NCBI GenBank assembly: GCA_946480825.1
Contig: CAMLLG010000026.1
Location: 1-52,053 of the forward strand
Reading direction: 5' to 3'
From: an uncultured Lysobacteraceae bacterium
Lineage (GTDB): Bacteria > Pseudomonadota > Gammaproteobacteria > Xanthomonadales > Xanthomonadaceae
DNA length: 52,053 bases
The translations under genes and the position numbers were made by a program. This document shows, in pieces, positions 33,397-42,181 of the stretch (the stretch's first letter is position 1; each line of letters starts with the position of its first letter). The notes below the pieces were generated by a model that was given only the letters and a program-made list of their open reading frames with translations, had not been told where the DNA came from and made no database searches.

Positions 33397-34020
33397 ATGC
33401 GCGAACGCCGCTACCGCCCATCTTCCGCAGGGTCATCGCGTCCCTGCCTGCCATCGACCACCGAGCTGGCGGCGTTGGGCACGGTGTTGTGCGTATTCTC
33501 ACGCCGCTACGGCGGCGAGCTGGGCGGCTGGATGCAGGCGATCGGCGCCGAGTTGCGCAGCGGCATCGACAGCGACGGTTGGCACGAATGCCTGCAGTTC
33601 CACGACCGCAACGGCGACTGCTGCTGGCGTTTGTACCTGTTGCCCGACAGCGACTTCCTGGCATGGGAGCGACTGCAATCCCGATTGCCGGCGAACGAAG
33701 TCATGCCCGTTCCTTCCGAAGCGGTCGCGGGCCGGCTCTGGCGCCGGTTGTCGGCGCGCATCGGCGGCGAGCGCTGGCAGTCCAGCGTCCTTCGCCTGCA
33801 CGCGTTGCGCCATCCGCGGCCGCTGCTGGCGGCGAGCCCCGCGACGGTGTCGCCGCTCGGCATCGAAATGCTGCGGCGGATCGCGCGCATCGAGGGGCTG
33901 GACGCGGTCGATGACGATGGCTGCCGTTCATGCATGGATCGCCGCGGCGCCGATACCTATGCGACTGCCGATACCGGCGCATCCTCGCCTTCGCACGCCA
34001 TCACGAGGATTCACGCATGA
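33397..34020 (+). CDS. Conserved haem-locus protein (annotated in relatives as hemin transport protein)
   Basis: A 207-residue soluble-looking protein, seven bases after the short signal-peptide ORF. Recognisable stretches are ELAALGTVLCVFSRRYGGEL, GWHECLQFHDRNGDCCWRLY and LLPDSDFLAWERLQSRLP. I recall similar sequences beside hemP in xanthomonads under the loose name hemin transport protein; the function is unproven. The ATG at 33397 has only a weak ribosome site. Its position downstream of the Fur-box promoter suggests iron control together with hemP. Confidence 0.6.
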   Translation: MRERRYRPSSAGSSRPCLPSTTELAALGTVLCVFSRRYGGELGGWMQAIGAELRSGIDSDGWHECLQFHDRNGDCCWRLYLLPDSDFLAWERLQSRLPANEVMPVPSEAVAGRLWRRLSARIGGERWQSSVLRLHALRHPRPLLAASPATVSPLGIEMLRRIARIEGLDAVDDDGCRSCMDRRGADTYATADTGASSPSHAITRIHA

Positions 34021-34421
34021 CGTCGTGCTTCGTCGGCGCGCGCCCGAGACCGACCGCGCGCCTGTCGATGCGCAGCGAGTACATCCCGGGCGACGCCAGG
34101 ACCGGTCACCATCAGCCATGGCATCCACTGCCGCGGCGCGAATCCATCGAACGCAGCGACGACAGCGTGGTCGCCGCGGTCAAGCGTCACACCATCGCGC
34201 GCGCCGAGCATGCCGATGCCGGGCCCGGAAAGAATGCGAAACCATCGGCAGGGCCGCGCCGCATGCACCGGGAAGGCATCGCGACGCGGCCTGCCGACGA
34301 GAGCAGGATCGGGCTCAGTCCACGCGCGGCGGCGGTGGTGGCGGCACTGGCGGTGCGGGCGGCATCGGCGGGACGGGTGGCACCATCATCGGCCCGTCGC
34401 CGTCGTCTTCCCAACGACTGA
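34017..34421 (+). CDS. Possible small gene coupled to the haem-locus protein
   Basis: The ATG overlaps the stop of the preceding gene as ATGA, a layout typical of coupled translation. The frame runs 134 codons with fairly GC-rich third positions at first (SMRSEYIPGD, DDSVVAAVKRHTIARAEHA). However, its last third is antisense to the 3' end of the PDZ gene and looks like non-coding shadow. No family recognised. A competing minus-strand frame (34011-34268) makes this call weak. Confidence 0.3.
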   Translation: MTSCFVGARPRPTARLSMRSEYIPGDARTGHHQPWHPLPRRESIERSDDSVVAAVKRHTIARAEHADAGPGKNAKPSAGPRRMHREGIATRPADESRIGLSPRAAAVVAALAVRAASAGRVAPSSARRRRLPND

Positions 34422-35751
34422 CCTGGCCGTCCTTGTCGACCATCACCACGCTCCGCCGTGTGACCACCGCGGCGGCCGGGGCATGCGCATCGGCGCCGGC
34501 CTTCGGTTCGCCCGGCGGTATTGGTGGCATGGGCGGCATCGGTGGCGTCGGCGGAAAGGGCATCGCCTTCGGCACCTTCACCCGGGTGGTGCCGGATTTG
34601 CGGTCGCGCAGATAGTCCACGGCGACATCGCTGTCGGCCGGCTTGTCGCGCAGCGCATCCATCACCGCGCGCGGCGTGTCCACCGCCTTGCCGTCGACGC
34701 GCTGGATCACGTCGCCCGGCTGCAGCGTGCCCAGTGCGGGCCCGGCGCTGAGCACCAGCACACCGGTGTCGGTGCCGAAATAACGGCCGAGCTGCGCATC
34801 CACCGAGGCCAGATTCAGTCCGTTCCAGCGGAAGGCTTCCGCCAGCCGATGCTGCCCCGCGCAGGATTCGCCCGGTTTGCAGTCGAAGCGGAACATCCGC
34901 ACGCGCGGGCCGTCGCCGATCGCGAGCGGTGCGCGCGCTTCCGCGCGTTTGAGGCATGCTTCGTCGCCTTTCTTGCATTCGATGCGGACCACGCGGCGCT
35001 CGCCGGAGCGTTGGTCGCCCGGCGCATCGCGCTCGAACGCGAAGACGCGCACATCGCCGTCGGCGCCGTGCCATGCGCCCGGTGGCAGATCGCCGATCTC
35101 CAGACCGTCGATTCCCGAGCCGTCGACGGTGACTTCCTTGCGATCGCCGATGCGGCGCACGACCACGTTGCCGCCGGGGCGCATCATCTGCCCGTCGCCG
35201 GCGAAGACCATGATCCGCTGGTCGAGTTTCGGCGTGAGCGAGACTTCGCTTTCGCGTCCATCGCGGGCGTACGTCAGCGACACCGGGGTCTTGTCGTCGC
35301 CGGCCTGCAGCAGCGCGCGCGCCGCATCGACGCGCGCTTCCGGGGTCGCGCCGGCGATGGCCTTGCCGCCGATGCGCACGAGGCGGTCGCCGGTCTTGAT
35401 GCCGGCGCCCGCGGCCGCGCCGTCGGGCGTGACCCCCGCGATGCGCACACCGCCCTGCGGGTCCGGCGCCAGCACCACCCCGATGACCGGCTTGCGGCCG
35501 ATGCGCTGCATGATCACTTCGCAGCCGCCGCGGTCGGCATTGTCGGCGCAGAAGCGCTCCCAGCCGGGCTGGAATTTCGGATCGACCGGGCGGCGCGCAT
35601 CATCCAGCGTGCGTTGGCCATCGACGACCGAGCCGCGGCCGTTGCGGGTGTCGACGGAAGGGTCCTGCGCCGACGCGCAGGACGCGCACAGCGCGAGGAA
35701 CAGCGCGGTGCGGGCGGTGGAAGGGGAAGATAAACGGGAAAACGATCGCAT
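34315..35751 (-). CDS. Exported two-PDZ-domain protein with Pro-rich tail
   Basis: A 478-residue protein with a signal peptide (MRSFSRLSSPSTARTALFLA to CASAQ). A first PDZ domain spans about residues 85-170 (GVVLAPDPQGGVRIAGVTPD, TGDRLVRIGGKAI) and a second about 325-410 (TDTGVLVLSAGPALGTLQPG, DVIQRVDGKAVDTP). The C-terminus is rich in PPMPP repeats. No protease domain is present, so it probably binds exposed C-termini or envelope proteins. GAGG six bases upstream supports the ATG at 35751. It is the last gene of the sigma factor operon, 49 bases after the putative anti-sigma gene. Confidence 0.85.
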   Translation of the reverse strand: MRSFSRLSSPSTARTALFLALCASCASAQDPSVDTRNGRGSVVDGQRTLDDARRPVDPKFQPGWERFCADNADRGGCEVIMQRIGRKPVIGVVLAPDPQGGVRIAGVTPDGAAAGAGIKTGDRLVRIGGKAIAGATPEARVDAARALLQAGDDKTPVSLTYARDGRESEVSLTPKLDQRIMVFAGDGQMMRPGGNVVVRRIGDRKEVTVDGSGIDGLEIGDLPPGAWHGADGDVRVFAFERDAPGDQRSGERRVVRIECKKGDEACLKRAEARAPLAIGDGPRVRMFRFDCKPGESCAGQHRLAEAFRWNGLNLASVDAQLGRYFGTDTGVLVLSAGPALGTLQPGDVIQRVDGKAVDTPRAVMDALRDKPADSDVAVDYLRDRKSGTTRVKVPKAMPFPPTPPMPPMPPIPPGEPKAGADAHAPAAAVVTRRSVVMVDKDGQVSRWEDDGDGPMMVPPVPPMPPAPPVPPPPPPRVD

Positions 35752-35800
35752 GGTGGACCTCATCGTCTCGGACTCGGGAAAACGGAACATCGGCAGTGCA

Positions 35801-36604
35801 TCAATCGACGCTGACCAGCGCGCCCTCGTAGCGCCGGCCTTCGGACGACAACAGGCGCTGGTGCGCTTCGAAACTGCTGGCCTGCTGCAGGGTGTCGACC
35901 CGCGCGCGCCACAGCGTCCGCTGTTCGGCCGGGTCGAGACCCGGCTCGGCGAGACGGGCGTCGATCAGCGCGAGTTCGGCATCGAAACCGCCGGCCAATG
36001 CGGCCGCGGGTCCGCTTTCCACGCGGGTGTCGCGGGTGAGCGTCAGCAGGGTTTCGAGCTGCGCGGAGGCCGCATACAGCGACTCCAGCGTGTCTTCATC
36101 GGCAGGCCCGGGCGCGGCGGCGGGCATTGCGTCGGCGGCGATCTTCGCCGTTCGCGGACGCGCGCTGCGCGCAGCCTGCGGTGTCGCGACCGTTGCCGCA
36201 GTCGCGACGCGCGCCACGGAAGGCGCGGGCGGCGACGCGATCTCGACGGATGTCTGCGGCGCGCCATTGGCCGTATCGGGGATGGATGACTTCGCGGCCG
36301 TCGCGATGGCGACCGGCGCGGCGACGCCGTCCGTGCGATCCACAGTCCGCCAGACGAATGGCAACACGGCGAGCGCGCACAGCCCGGCCGCCGTCGCCAA
36401 CAGCATGCGCGTCGATCGCGTGCGTCGCGTCCCGTGTGCGCCGGCATGCGGACGCGCATCCGCGCGCGCATCGGCATGGCGATCGAGCTGCGCTTCGATC
36501 TGCGGCCAGCGCGATGCCGGCGGCGCTTCCAGCGGCAGTGTGGCGAACAGATCGCCCCATGCGGGCGGCGGGGACGACGGCGGTGGGCGGGATGCGTCAG
36601 CCAT
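35801..36604 (-). CDS. Putative anti-sigma factor / single-pass membrane protein
   Basis: A 267-residue protein with a Pro-rich cytosolic N-terminus (about 1-65), one membrane helix (MLLATAAGLCALAVLPFVW, about 67-85) and an Ala-rich then helical periplasmic part with possible coiled-coil character. It overlaps the ECF sigma gene by eight bases, and the N-in single-pass layout fits an anti-sigma factor, although no zinc-binding HxxxCxxC motif is present. It is named by context; sequence alone does not identify a family. Confidence 0.6.
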   Translation of the reverse strand: MADASRPPPSSPPPAWGDLFATLPLEAPPASRWPQIEAQLDRHADARADARPHAGAHGTRRTRSTRMLLATAAGLCALAVLPFVWRTVDRTDGVAAPVAIATAAKSSIPDTANGAPQTSVEIASPPAPSVARVATAATVATPQAARSARPRTAKIAADAMPAAAPGPADEDTLESLYAASAQLETLLTLTRDTRVESGPAAALAGGFDAELALIDARLAEPGLDPAEQRTLWRARVDTLQQASSFEAHQRLLSSEGRRYEGALVSVD

Positions 36605-37232
36605 GGGTGGCCTCGCGGACGAGTGCGGGTGTGGAGTCGAGCGGTGTGGTGCTGACAGGCGCGGGATCGAGCAGCTCGCGCAGGCGGCGACCGCCGCGCG
36701 CGAGCTGCGATTTCGAGAAACTCGGCGTGCGCTGCATCAACGCCGCGATCTCTTCGTGGGTATAGCCCTCGGCGTGATACAGCCAGAGCACGGTGCGGGT
36801 GTTCGCCGGCAGCGCCTCCAGCGCGCGCTGGAGGCGCGCGGCGTCGGCGGCCGCGGGCGGCGGCGGCGTGCGGTCGTCGATCGGGTCGACATCGTCCAGG
36901 CCGTCGCCATCTTCGTCCGCGCGCCGGCGTCGGCGCAGCGCCATCAGCGCCTCGTTGACCGCGATCTGCCGCAGCCAGCCCCAGAACGGACTGGCGCCGC
37001 CGTCGCCGCGCCCGCCGCGGAATTCGCCGATGCGGTCGAACACCTTCAGCATGGTGTCCTGCAGCACGTCCGCGGCCTGCTCGCGCTCGCCGCAGATCCG
37101 CAGCGCCAGGGTGAAGATCGGCCGCTCGAACCAGCGGTACATCTGCTCGAACGCCGCGCGCTCGCCGCCGCGCAGGCGCGCGAGCAGGGCGTCGGGCACA
37201 TCAATGGCGAAGCTGGAGGCCGGCGGAGTCAT
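36597..37232 (-). CDS. ECF-type RNA polymerase sigma factor
   Basis: A 211-residue sigma-70 family protein. Region 2 reads FEQMYRWFERPIFTLALRI with DVLQDTMLKVFDRIGEF, and region 4 reads LEALPANTRTVLWLYHAEGY with THEEIAALM and SFSKSQLARGGRRL. There is an acidic linker (DEDGDGLDDVDPIDD). The start at 37232 (MTPPASSF) is preceded by GATGAG. It heads an operon with the putative anti-sigma and PDZ genes, suggesting an envelope-stress-like circuit. Confidence 0.9.
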   Translation of the reverse strand: MTPPASSFAIDVPDALLARLRGGERAAFEQMYRWFERPIFTLALRICGEREQAADVLQDTMLKVFDRIGEFRGGRGDGGASPFWGWLRQIAVNEALMALRRRRRADEDGDGLDDVDPIDDRTPPPPAAADAARLQRALEALPANTRTVLWLYHAEGYTHEEIAALMQRTPSFSKSQLARGGRRLRELLDPAPVSTTPLDSTPALVREATHG

Positions 37233-37381
37233 CTCATCGTCTGGATGCGCGAGGGGGCGAAAGCGTCGCAGGGCGATCGACGACGGCCGCGGGCGCCGCA
37301 TCGGCGGGTGCGGATCGCCGGCATGCGCGCGCCGACGACCGCGGCCTATACTGACCCCATTCCAGCAGGGAGGGTTCCGTG

Positions 37382-38332
37382 ATGGGTGGTCCGCTCATAG
37401 GTTTCGTGCTCGTCGTCGTCGGCGTCATCATCTTCTTCAAGGCCGTGCGCATGGTGCCGCAGGGCTACGAATGGACCGTCGAACGGTTCGGCAAGTACAC
37501 CCGCACCCTCTCGCCCGGCCTGCACTTCCTGATTCCGATCTTTTACGGCGTGGGCCGCAAGATCAACATGATGGAACAGGTGATGGACGTGCCCAGCCAG
37601 GACGTGATCACCAAGGACAACGCCGTGGTCAAGGTCGACGGCGTGGTCTATTTCCAGGTGCTCGACGCCGCCAAGGCCGCCTACGAGGTCGCCCAGCTCG
37701 AAGTCGCCATCCTCAACCTGGTGATGACCAACATCCGCACCGCGATCGGCTCGATGGATCTCGACGAGTCGCTGTCCAAGCGCGACGAGATCAACAGCCG
37801 CGTGCTGGCGGCGGTCGACCATGCCACCCATCCCTGGGGCCTGAAGGTCAACCGCATCGAACTGAAGGACATCCAGCCGCCGCGCGATCTGATCGCCTCG
37901 ATGCAGCAGCAGAAGATGGCCGAACAGAACAAGCGCGCCGCGGTGCTCGAAGCCGAAGGCGTGCGCCAGTCCGCGATCCTGCGCGCCGAAGGCGAGAAGC
38001 AGGCTTCGGTGCTGGAGGCCGAGGGCCGGCGCGAAGCCTCGTTCCGCGACGCCGAAGCCCGCGAGCGCCTCGCCGAAGCCGAAGCCAAGGCGACCCGGAT
38101 GGTGTCCGAGGCCATCGCCAGCGGCAACGTCAACGCGATCAACTACTTCATCGCCCAGAAATACATCGAAGCCTTCAAGGCCCTGGCCGAGGCGCCGAAC
38201 CAGAAGTTCATCATGCTGCCGATGGAATCCAGCGGCATCCTCGGCTCGCTCGCCGGCATCACCGAACTGGCGAAGGAAGCGCTGGGCCATCAGCAGGCCG
38301 GCAAACCTCCGGTCATGCCGCGCAAGGACTGA
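37382..38332 (+). CDS. SPFH/band 7 (stomatin-like) membrane protein
   Basis: A 317-residue protein with one N-terminal membrane segment (IGFVLVVVGVIIFFKAVRMV), then an SPFH domain (VPQGYEWTVERFGKYTRTL, SQDVITKDNAVVKVDGVVYF, VNRIELKDIQPPRDL) and a long Ala/Glu-rich coiled coil (about 180-250). Such proteins oligomerise into membrane microdomain scaffolds and resemble E. coli QmcA. GGAGGG seven bases before the ATG at 37382 sets the start; TATACT at 37345-37350 is a likely -10. NfeD follows after three bases. Confidence 0.93.
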   Translation: MGGPLIGFVLVVVGVIIFFKAVRMVPQGYEWTVERFGKYTRTLSPGLHFLIPIFYGVGRKINMMEQVMDVPSQDVITKDNAVVKVDGVVYFQVLDAAKAAYEVAQLEVAILNLVMTNIRTAIGSMDLDESLSKRDEINSRVLAAVDHATHPWGLKVNRIELKDIQPPRDLIASMQQQKMAEQNKRAAVLEAEGVRQSAILRAEGEKQASVLEAEGRREASFRDAEARERLAEAEAKATRMVSEAIASGNVNAINYFIAQKYIEAFKALAEAPNQKFIMLPMESSGILGSLAGITELAKEALGHQQAGKPPVMPRKD

Positions 38333-38335
38333 GCC

Positions 38336-38785
38336 ATGGACTTCGAACTGCGCTGGGACGTGTCGGCCTGGGCGATCGTCGCTCTGCTGCTGTTCGGCAT
38401 GGAAGTGTTGGCGCCGGGCGCCTTCATGCTCTGGCTGGCGTTCGCGGCATTCGCGGTCATGGTGATCGTCTGGCTGGTGCCGGGGCTGTCCTTCCTGATC
38501 CAGGCGGTACTGTTCGTCGCGCTCGGCTTCGCCGCGATCCTCGTGTACCGCAAATGGTTCCGCGGCAACGACGAGATGGTCACCGACCAGCCCGCGCTCA
38601 ACCGGCGCACGGCGCAGCTCGTCGGTCGCGTGGTGCCGCTCGAGCGCGCGATCGAGCGCGGCAGCGGTCGCGTGCAGATCGCCGATGCGTACTGGCAGGT
38701 CAGCGGCCCCGACCTGCCTGCCGGCGCCAGCGTCCGCATCGTCGGCGCCGACGGCATGACCCTCAACGTCGAAGCGGTGGATTGA
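38336..38785 (+). CDS. NfeD family membrane protein
   Basis: A 149-residue short-form NfeD with hydrophobic helices at about 13-32, 36-55 and 58-72 and a C-terminal OB-fold (AQLVGRVVPLERAIERGSGR, DAYWQVSGPDLPAGASVRIV). It is the usual partner of SPFH proteins and is encoded three bases after one, so the pair is surely co-expressed. Lacks the ClpP-like protease domain of long NfeD proteins. Confidence 0.92.
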   Translation: MDFELRWDVSAWAIVALLLFGMEVLAPGAFMLWLAFAAFAVMVIVWLVPGLSFLIQAVLFVALGFAAILVYRKWFRGNDEMVTDQPALNRRTAQLVGRVVPLERAIERGSGRVQIADAYWQVSGPDLPAGASVRIVGADGMTLNVEAVD

Positions 38786-38843
38786 TCGCGCCATGGCGCA
38801 CGCCGTCGACGCCGACATGAACTTCCAGCACGGGAACGCTCCG

Positions 38844-39515
38844 ATGTCCGATACCGCACACCTTCTCGCTCGTCACCGGTCCACGTCGCGCGGCGCGCTC
38901 GCCGCCTGTCTTCTGATCGCCCTCTCCGGCTTGTCCGCCTGCAGCGACGACGCCGCGACCGCAGCGTCGCCCGTCGCCGACACCGTCGCGACCGCGCCTG
39001 CGGCATCGGCGCCCGCCGCGACGCCCGCCGCACCTGCCGCGCAGCAGGCCGCGAAGCCGGAAACGGGCGCCGCCGCGCTCATCGGCACCATCGTTCCGCC
39101 GTATCCGGAGGGGCTCAACGAAATCGCCGGAAGTTGCGTGCCCGCCGGCGAAGGTTCGGTACGCATCTGCGACCACAGTCTGGCCATGGTCGGCACGCCT
39201 GCCGCCGACGGCGGCGCGGCGATGGCCCGTTATCTGCTCGCTTCGCGCAGATCCAACCCCGAGGCCGACAAGCCGGCCTGGGAGGTGCTGGATGCGGCCG
39301 ATGCGCCCAAGGTCGAGCCCGGTTACGACCTGCAGCTCGGCGCCTGCCGTCTCGACGATCGCGACGATCCCGGTCTGATCGCCGTCGTGCGCCACGGCGA
39401 TGCCGAGCGTTCCAGCGATGTGCGCTGGGTGCGCCGCTTCGATGTCGCCGCCGGCAAACTGGTCGATGTCGACGCCGCGCGCGTCACCTGCACCAATCCG
39501 GGCGCCGGCGTCTGA
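38844..39515 (+). CDS. Predicted lipoprotein of unknown function
   Basis: A ~223-residue protein with a lipoprotein signal: LAACLLIALSGLSAC followed by SDD, where Cys becomes the acylated N-terminus. An Ala/Pro-rich linker (about 45-80) follows, then a globular domain with CVPAGEGSVRIC and LQLGACRLDDRDDPGLIAVV, and a further Cys near the end. No family recognised. The ATG at 38844 has GGAA upstream; an earlier in-frame ATG (38793) would give an unusually long signal. It sits after NfeD but may have its own promoter. Confidence 0.75.
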   Translation: MSDTAHLLARHRSTSRGALAACLLIALSGLSACSDDAATAASPVADTVATAPAASAPAATPAAPAAQQAAKPETGAAALIGTIVPPYPEGLNEIAGSCVPAGEGSVRICDHSLAMVGTPAADGGAAMARYLLASRRSNPEADKPAWEVLDAADAPKVEPGYDLQLGACRLDDRDDPGLIAVVRHGDAERSSDVRWVRRFDVAAGKLVDVDAARVTCTNPGAGV

Positions 39516-39536
39516 TCGGCGTCTGAATTGCGCCGC

Positions 39537-39559
39537 CGCCGGCGCACCATGCGCCGGCG
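39537..39559 (+). terminator. Hairpin after the lipoprotein gene, no T-run
   Basis: CGCCGGCGCA and TGCGCCGGCG form a perfect 10-bp stem with a three-base loop 22 bases after the stop codon. No T-tract follows. GATAAT at 39610-39615 beyond it is a possible -10 for gcvT. Confidence 0.5.
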
Positions 39560-39642
39560 TGCGGTGAAACCGTCGTGAGCGAAGGCGCGCAGGCTCCGCG
39601 CCGCTCTGGGATAATGCGCGTCTTTCCCGGCAGGCCGTAACG

Positions 39643-40761
39643 ATGACGCAGAAGACGATCCTCAACGACGCCCACCGTGCCCTCGGCGCGAAGATGGTCG
39701 ACTTCGGCGGCTGGGACATGCCGATCAGCTACGGCTCGCAGATCGACGAACACCATCAGGTCCGCCGCGACGCCGGCATGTTCGACGTGTCGCACATGAC
39801 CGTGGTCGATCTGCGCGGCGCGAAGACCCGCGCATTCCTGCGCAGGCTGGTCGCGAACTCGGTCGACAAGCTGCAGAAGCCCGGCAAGGCGCTCTACACC
39901 TGCATGCTCGACGCGCAGGGCGGCGTGATCGACGATCTGATCGTCTACTACCTCGCCGAGGACTTCTTCCGTCTGGTCGTCAATGCCGCCACCCGCGACA
40001 AGGATCTGGCGTGGATCTCCGCGCAGGCCGCCGCGTTCGATGTGAGCGTCACCGAACGCCCCGAGCTGGCGATGATCGCGGTCCAGGGTCCGAACGCGCG
40101 CGCCAAGGTGATCGGCCTGTTGTCCGCCGACACCGCGGTCGCGGCCGGCAAGATCGGCAAGTTCGTCGCCACCGAAGCGGTGATGCGCGACGGTACGCCG
40201 CTGTTCCTCGCCCGCACCGGGTATACCGGTGAGGACGGCTTCGAGATCGTCGTACCCGAAGACAAGGCGGTCGCGCTGTGGAACGCGTTGCTCGACGCGG
40301 GCGTGAAGCCGGCCGGCCTCGGCGCGCGCGACACGCTGCGACTGGAAGCCGGCATGAACCTGTACGGCCAGGACATGGACGAGAGCGTCACGCCGTACGA
40401 AGCCGGTCTGGCCTGGACCATCGCGCTCGATGATGCGCCCGATGGACAGCCGCGCGACTTCATCGGCCGCGCCGCGCTCGAAGCGCAGCAGGCGGCGGGC
40501 GTGCCGCGACGCCTGGTCGGTCTGGTGATGGACGAGAAAGGCGTGCTGCGCCATGGCCAGACCGTGCTCACCGCCGCCGGCGACGGCGAGATCCTCTCCG
40601 GCACGTTCTCGCCGACGCTGGGCAAGGCGATCGCATTCGCGCGCGTGCCCGCCGGCGATCTCGGCGAGGTGCGCGTCGACATCCGCGGCAAGGCGGTGCC
40701 CGTGCGCGTCGTCAAGTTTCCGTTCGTGCGCGATGGCGTCAGCCTGGTGCCCGAGCAATGA
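39643..40761 (+). CDS. gcvT: Glycine cleavage system T protein (aminomethyltransferase)
   Basis: Transfers the methylene group from the H-protein-bound intermediate to tetrahydrofolate, releasing ammonia. The 372-residue protein shows [48 protein letters not shown] segment ([16 protein letters not shown]), [20 protein letters not shown] and the C-terminal [16 protein letters not shown]. The gcvH gene follows after about 100 bases but has its own promoter. No glycine riboswitch was seen upstream. Confidence 0.97.
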   Translation: MTQKTILNDAHRALGAKMVDFGGWDMPISYGSQIDEHHQVRRDAGMFDVSHMTVVDLRGAKTRAFLRRLVANSVDKLQKPGKALYTCMLDAQGGVIDDLIVYYLAEDFFRLVVNAATRDKDLAWISAQAAAFDVSVTERPELAMIAVQGPNARAKVIGLLSADTAVAAGKIGKFVATEAVMRDGTPLFLARTGYTGEDGFEIVVPEDKAVALWNALLDAGVKPAGLGARDTLRLEAGMNLYGQDMDESVTPYEAGLAWTIALDDAPDGQPRDFIGRAALEAQQAAGVPRRLVGLVMDEKGVLRHGQTVLTAAGDGEILSGTFSPTLGKAIAFARVPAGDLGEVRVDIRGKAVPVRVVKFPFVRDGVSLVPEQ

Positions 40762-40780
40762 TCGCCGCGTCGTCGGGTAT

Positions 40781-40808
40781 TTGACCGCCGACGCCGCGCT
40801 TCTACACT
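40781..40808 (+). promoter_or_regulatory. Promoter of gcvH
   Basis: TTGACC (40781-40786), a 16-base spacer and TACACT (40803-40808) match a sigma-70 promoter. The expected start of transcription is about 40 bases before the gcvH ATG. Confidence 0.7.
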
Positions 40809-40857
40809 AGCCGCATCCAATCCTTTCCACCGCCACCACACCCCTGCGGAGCCCAAG

Positions 40858-41253
40858 ATGAGCGAGATTCCCGGCGACCTGAAGTTCATGAAGTCCCACG
40901 AATGGGCCCGCGTCGAAGGCGACGGCAAAGTCACCGTGGGCATCTCCGATCATGCCCAGGGCCTGCTCGGCGACCTGGTGTACGTCGAACTGCCGAACGT
41001 CGGCGATCGCGTCGAAGCAGGCAATGCCTGCGCCGTCGTCGAGTCGGTCAAAGCGGCGTCCGATGTCTACGCGCCGGTCAGCGGCACGGTGGTGTCGGTC
41101 AACGCGCCGCTCGCGGACAAGCCCGAAACCATCAACGAAGACGCCTATGGCGAGGGCTGGCTGTTCGTCGTCGAAGTCGAGGATGCCGATCAGCTCAACG
41201 AACTGCTCGGTCCCGACGACTACGCCGAACTGCTGGAAGAGGACGATCACTGA
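40858..41253 (+). CDS. gcvH: Glycine cleavage system H protein
   Basis: Lipoyl carrier protein that shuttles the aminomethyl intermediate between P, T and L proteins. The 131-residue sequence shows [36 protein letters not shown] and the lipoylation site [16 protein letters not shown], with Lys65 the attachment residue. The C-terminus is acidic. GGAG seven bases before the ATG is a good ribosome site. It follows gcvT and ends at a strong terminator. Confidence 0.98.
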   Translation: MSEIPGDLKFMKSHEWARVEGDGKVTVGISDHAQGLLGDLVYVELPNVGDRVEAGNACAVVESVKAASDVYAPVSGTVVSVNAPLADKPETINEDAYGEGWLFVVEVEDADQLNELLGPDDYAELLEEDDH

Positions 41254-41298
41254 TCCGGTTCGCGTGACCTGAGCGATCCGGAATCCTTCGCCGACGAA

Positions 41299-41327
41299 GC
41301 CGTCCGCATCCCTGCGGGCGGCTTTTT
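41299..41327 (+). terminator. Terminator of gcvH
   Basis: GCCGTCCGC and GCGGGCGGC pair around a six-base loop (one G-U pair), followed by TTTTT. Confidence 0.9.
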
Positions 41328-42181
41328 CTTTGGCGGCTCGCGGTGGGTCGTGCGCTTCCGCTGCGACGTCGGCATCCGCTTCGATCGCATGCCTAACGCA
41401 TCGCGCCGATGTCGCGAGCGACGTTTCGAGTCGTCCGATCGACCGTTGAAGTTCGCGCACTTTCGCGCAATCCGGCTTGTGCGGCGCGAAAAACCGTCCA
41501 CTCCGACGAAGGTCGGAATTTTTCCGTTCACCCGTCGCCGCGCTGCGACGAGAAGCCGCGCACGCACCGCGCCGGAATCGCGTCGCGCATTCGCGGGCCG
41601 GAAAAAAACGCTTAAAAAAAGATGTTTCTTTTCGCGCGCATCGCGCGCGATGCGGTCGGCGCGCCATCGCCATCGTCGTGCGTTGCGGTCGCGCATCGCG
41701 TTCCGAGCGCGCGCGACGCGGCATGTCGGGAGAACTTTTTGTGCACGGGGTGTTGACAGTGGAAAAAACCGTGATTAGGTTTCGCCCCAAGTGTTGCATC
41801 AGCAGAAGCGAGTGAGTCCGTTCAAGACGAAAACGCGAAGCACAATCCGATCTTCCGCCCGGACTCGCGTTCCGGTGGAAACAGGCTTCGTCTCCTCTGC
41901 AGAAAACCGATTCGTCCGCGAGCGGGATCGCTCGCACCGTCCGACCCGCGGCCTTGCCGGCCCCGGGTTTTCTGTTGCCCGGCGCGCGCGCCGACGACGG
42001 ATGTGGCGGAGGTCGATGTCGACTGTTTGATCATTCGGGTGTCGCAATCGCGATGCCCGACAGAATCCGGACCGGCTTGCCTAGTGCGCCGGCGGTGGAT
42101 GGCGGGTCCGACTCCCGCGATCCTGTTGCTGTCTGGGCCGTAGTACACAAATGCAAGTCCACTGACGAGGAGAGCCATATC
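41328..42181 (+). other. Long non-coding region upstream of the histone H1-like gene
   Basis: About 850 bases with no supported gene. The first ~420 bases are rich in GCGCG words and A/T patches (GGAATTTTTCC, AAAAAAACGCTTAAAAAAAG). A promoter at 41753-41781 implies a leader of nearly 400 bases for the histone H1-like gene. The leader contains GC-rich self-complementary stretches such as GGCGCGCGCGCC. No match to a riboswitch class I know. Confidence 0.6.
41753..41781 (+). promoter_or_regulatory. Likely promoter of the histone H1-like gene
   Basis: TTGACA (41753-41758), a 17-base spacer with an A-rich core, and TAGGTT (41776-41781). The -35 is perfect and the -10 moderate. It lies about 395 bases before the start codon, so the message would have an unusually long leader. 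Confidence 0.6.

Noticed and set aside
34011..34268. Minus-strand frame of 85 codons downstream of the PDZ gene
   Set aside because: Moderately protein-like, but no ribosome site or family; it competes with the ATGA-coupled frame and neither is convincing.
39516..39642. Glycine riboswitch before gcvT
   Set aside because: Only a simple GC hairpin and a -10-like hexamer are present; the conserved tandem aptamer words are absent.
41350..41778. Arg-rich frame of 142 codons upstream of the histone gene
   Set aside because: No ribosome site, biased toward Arg/Ser from GCGCG words, and its end runs through the likely promoter.
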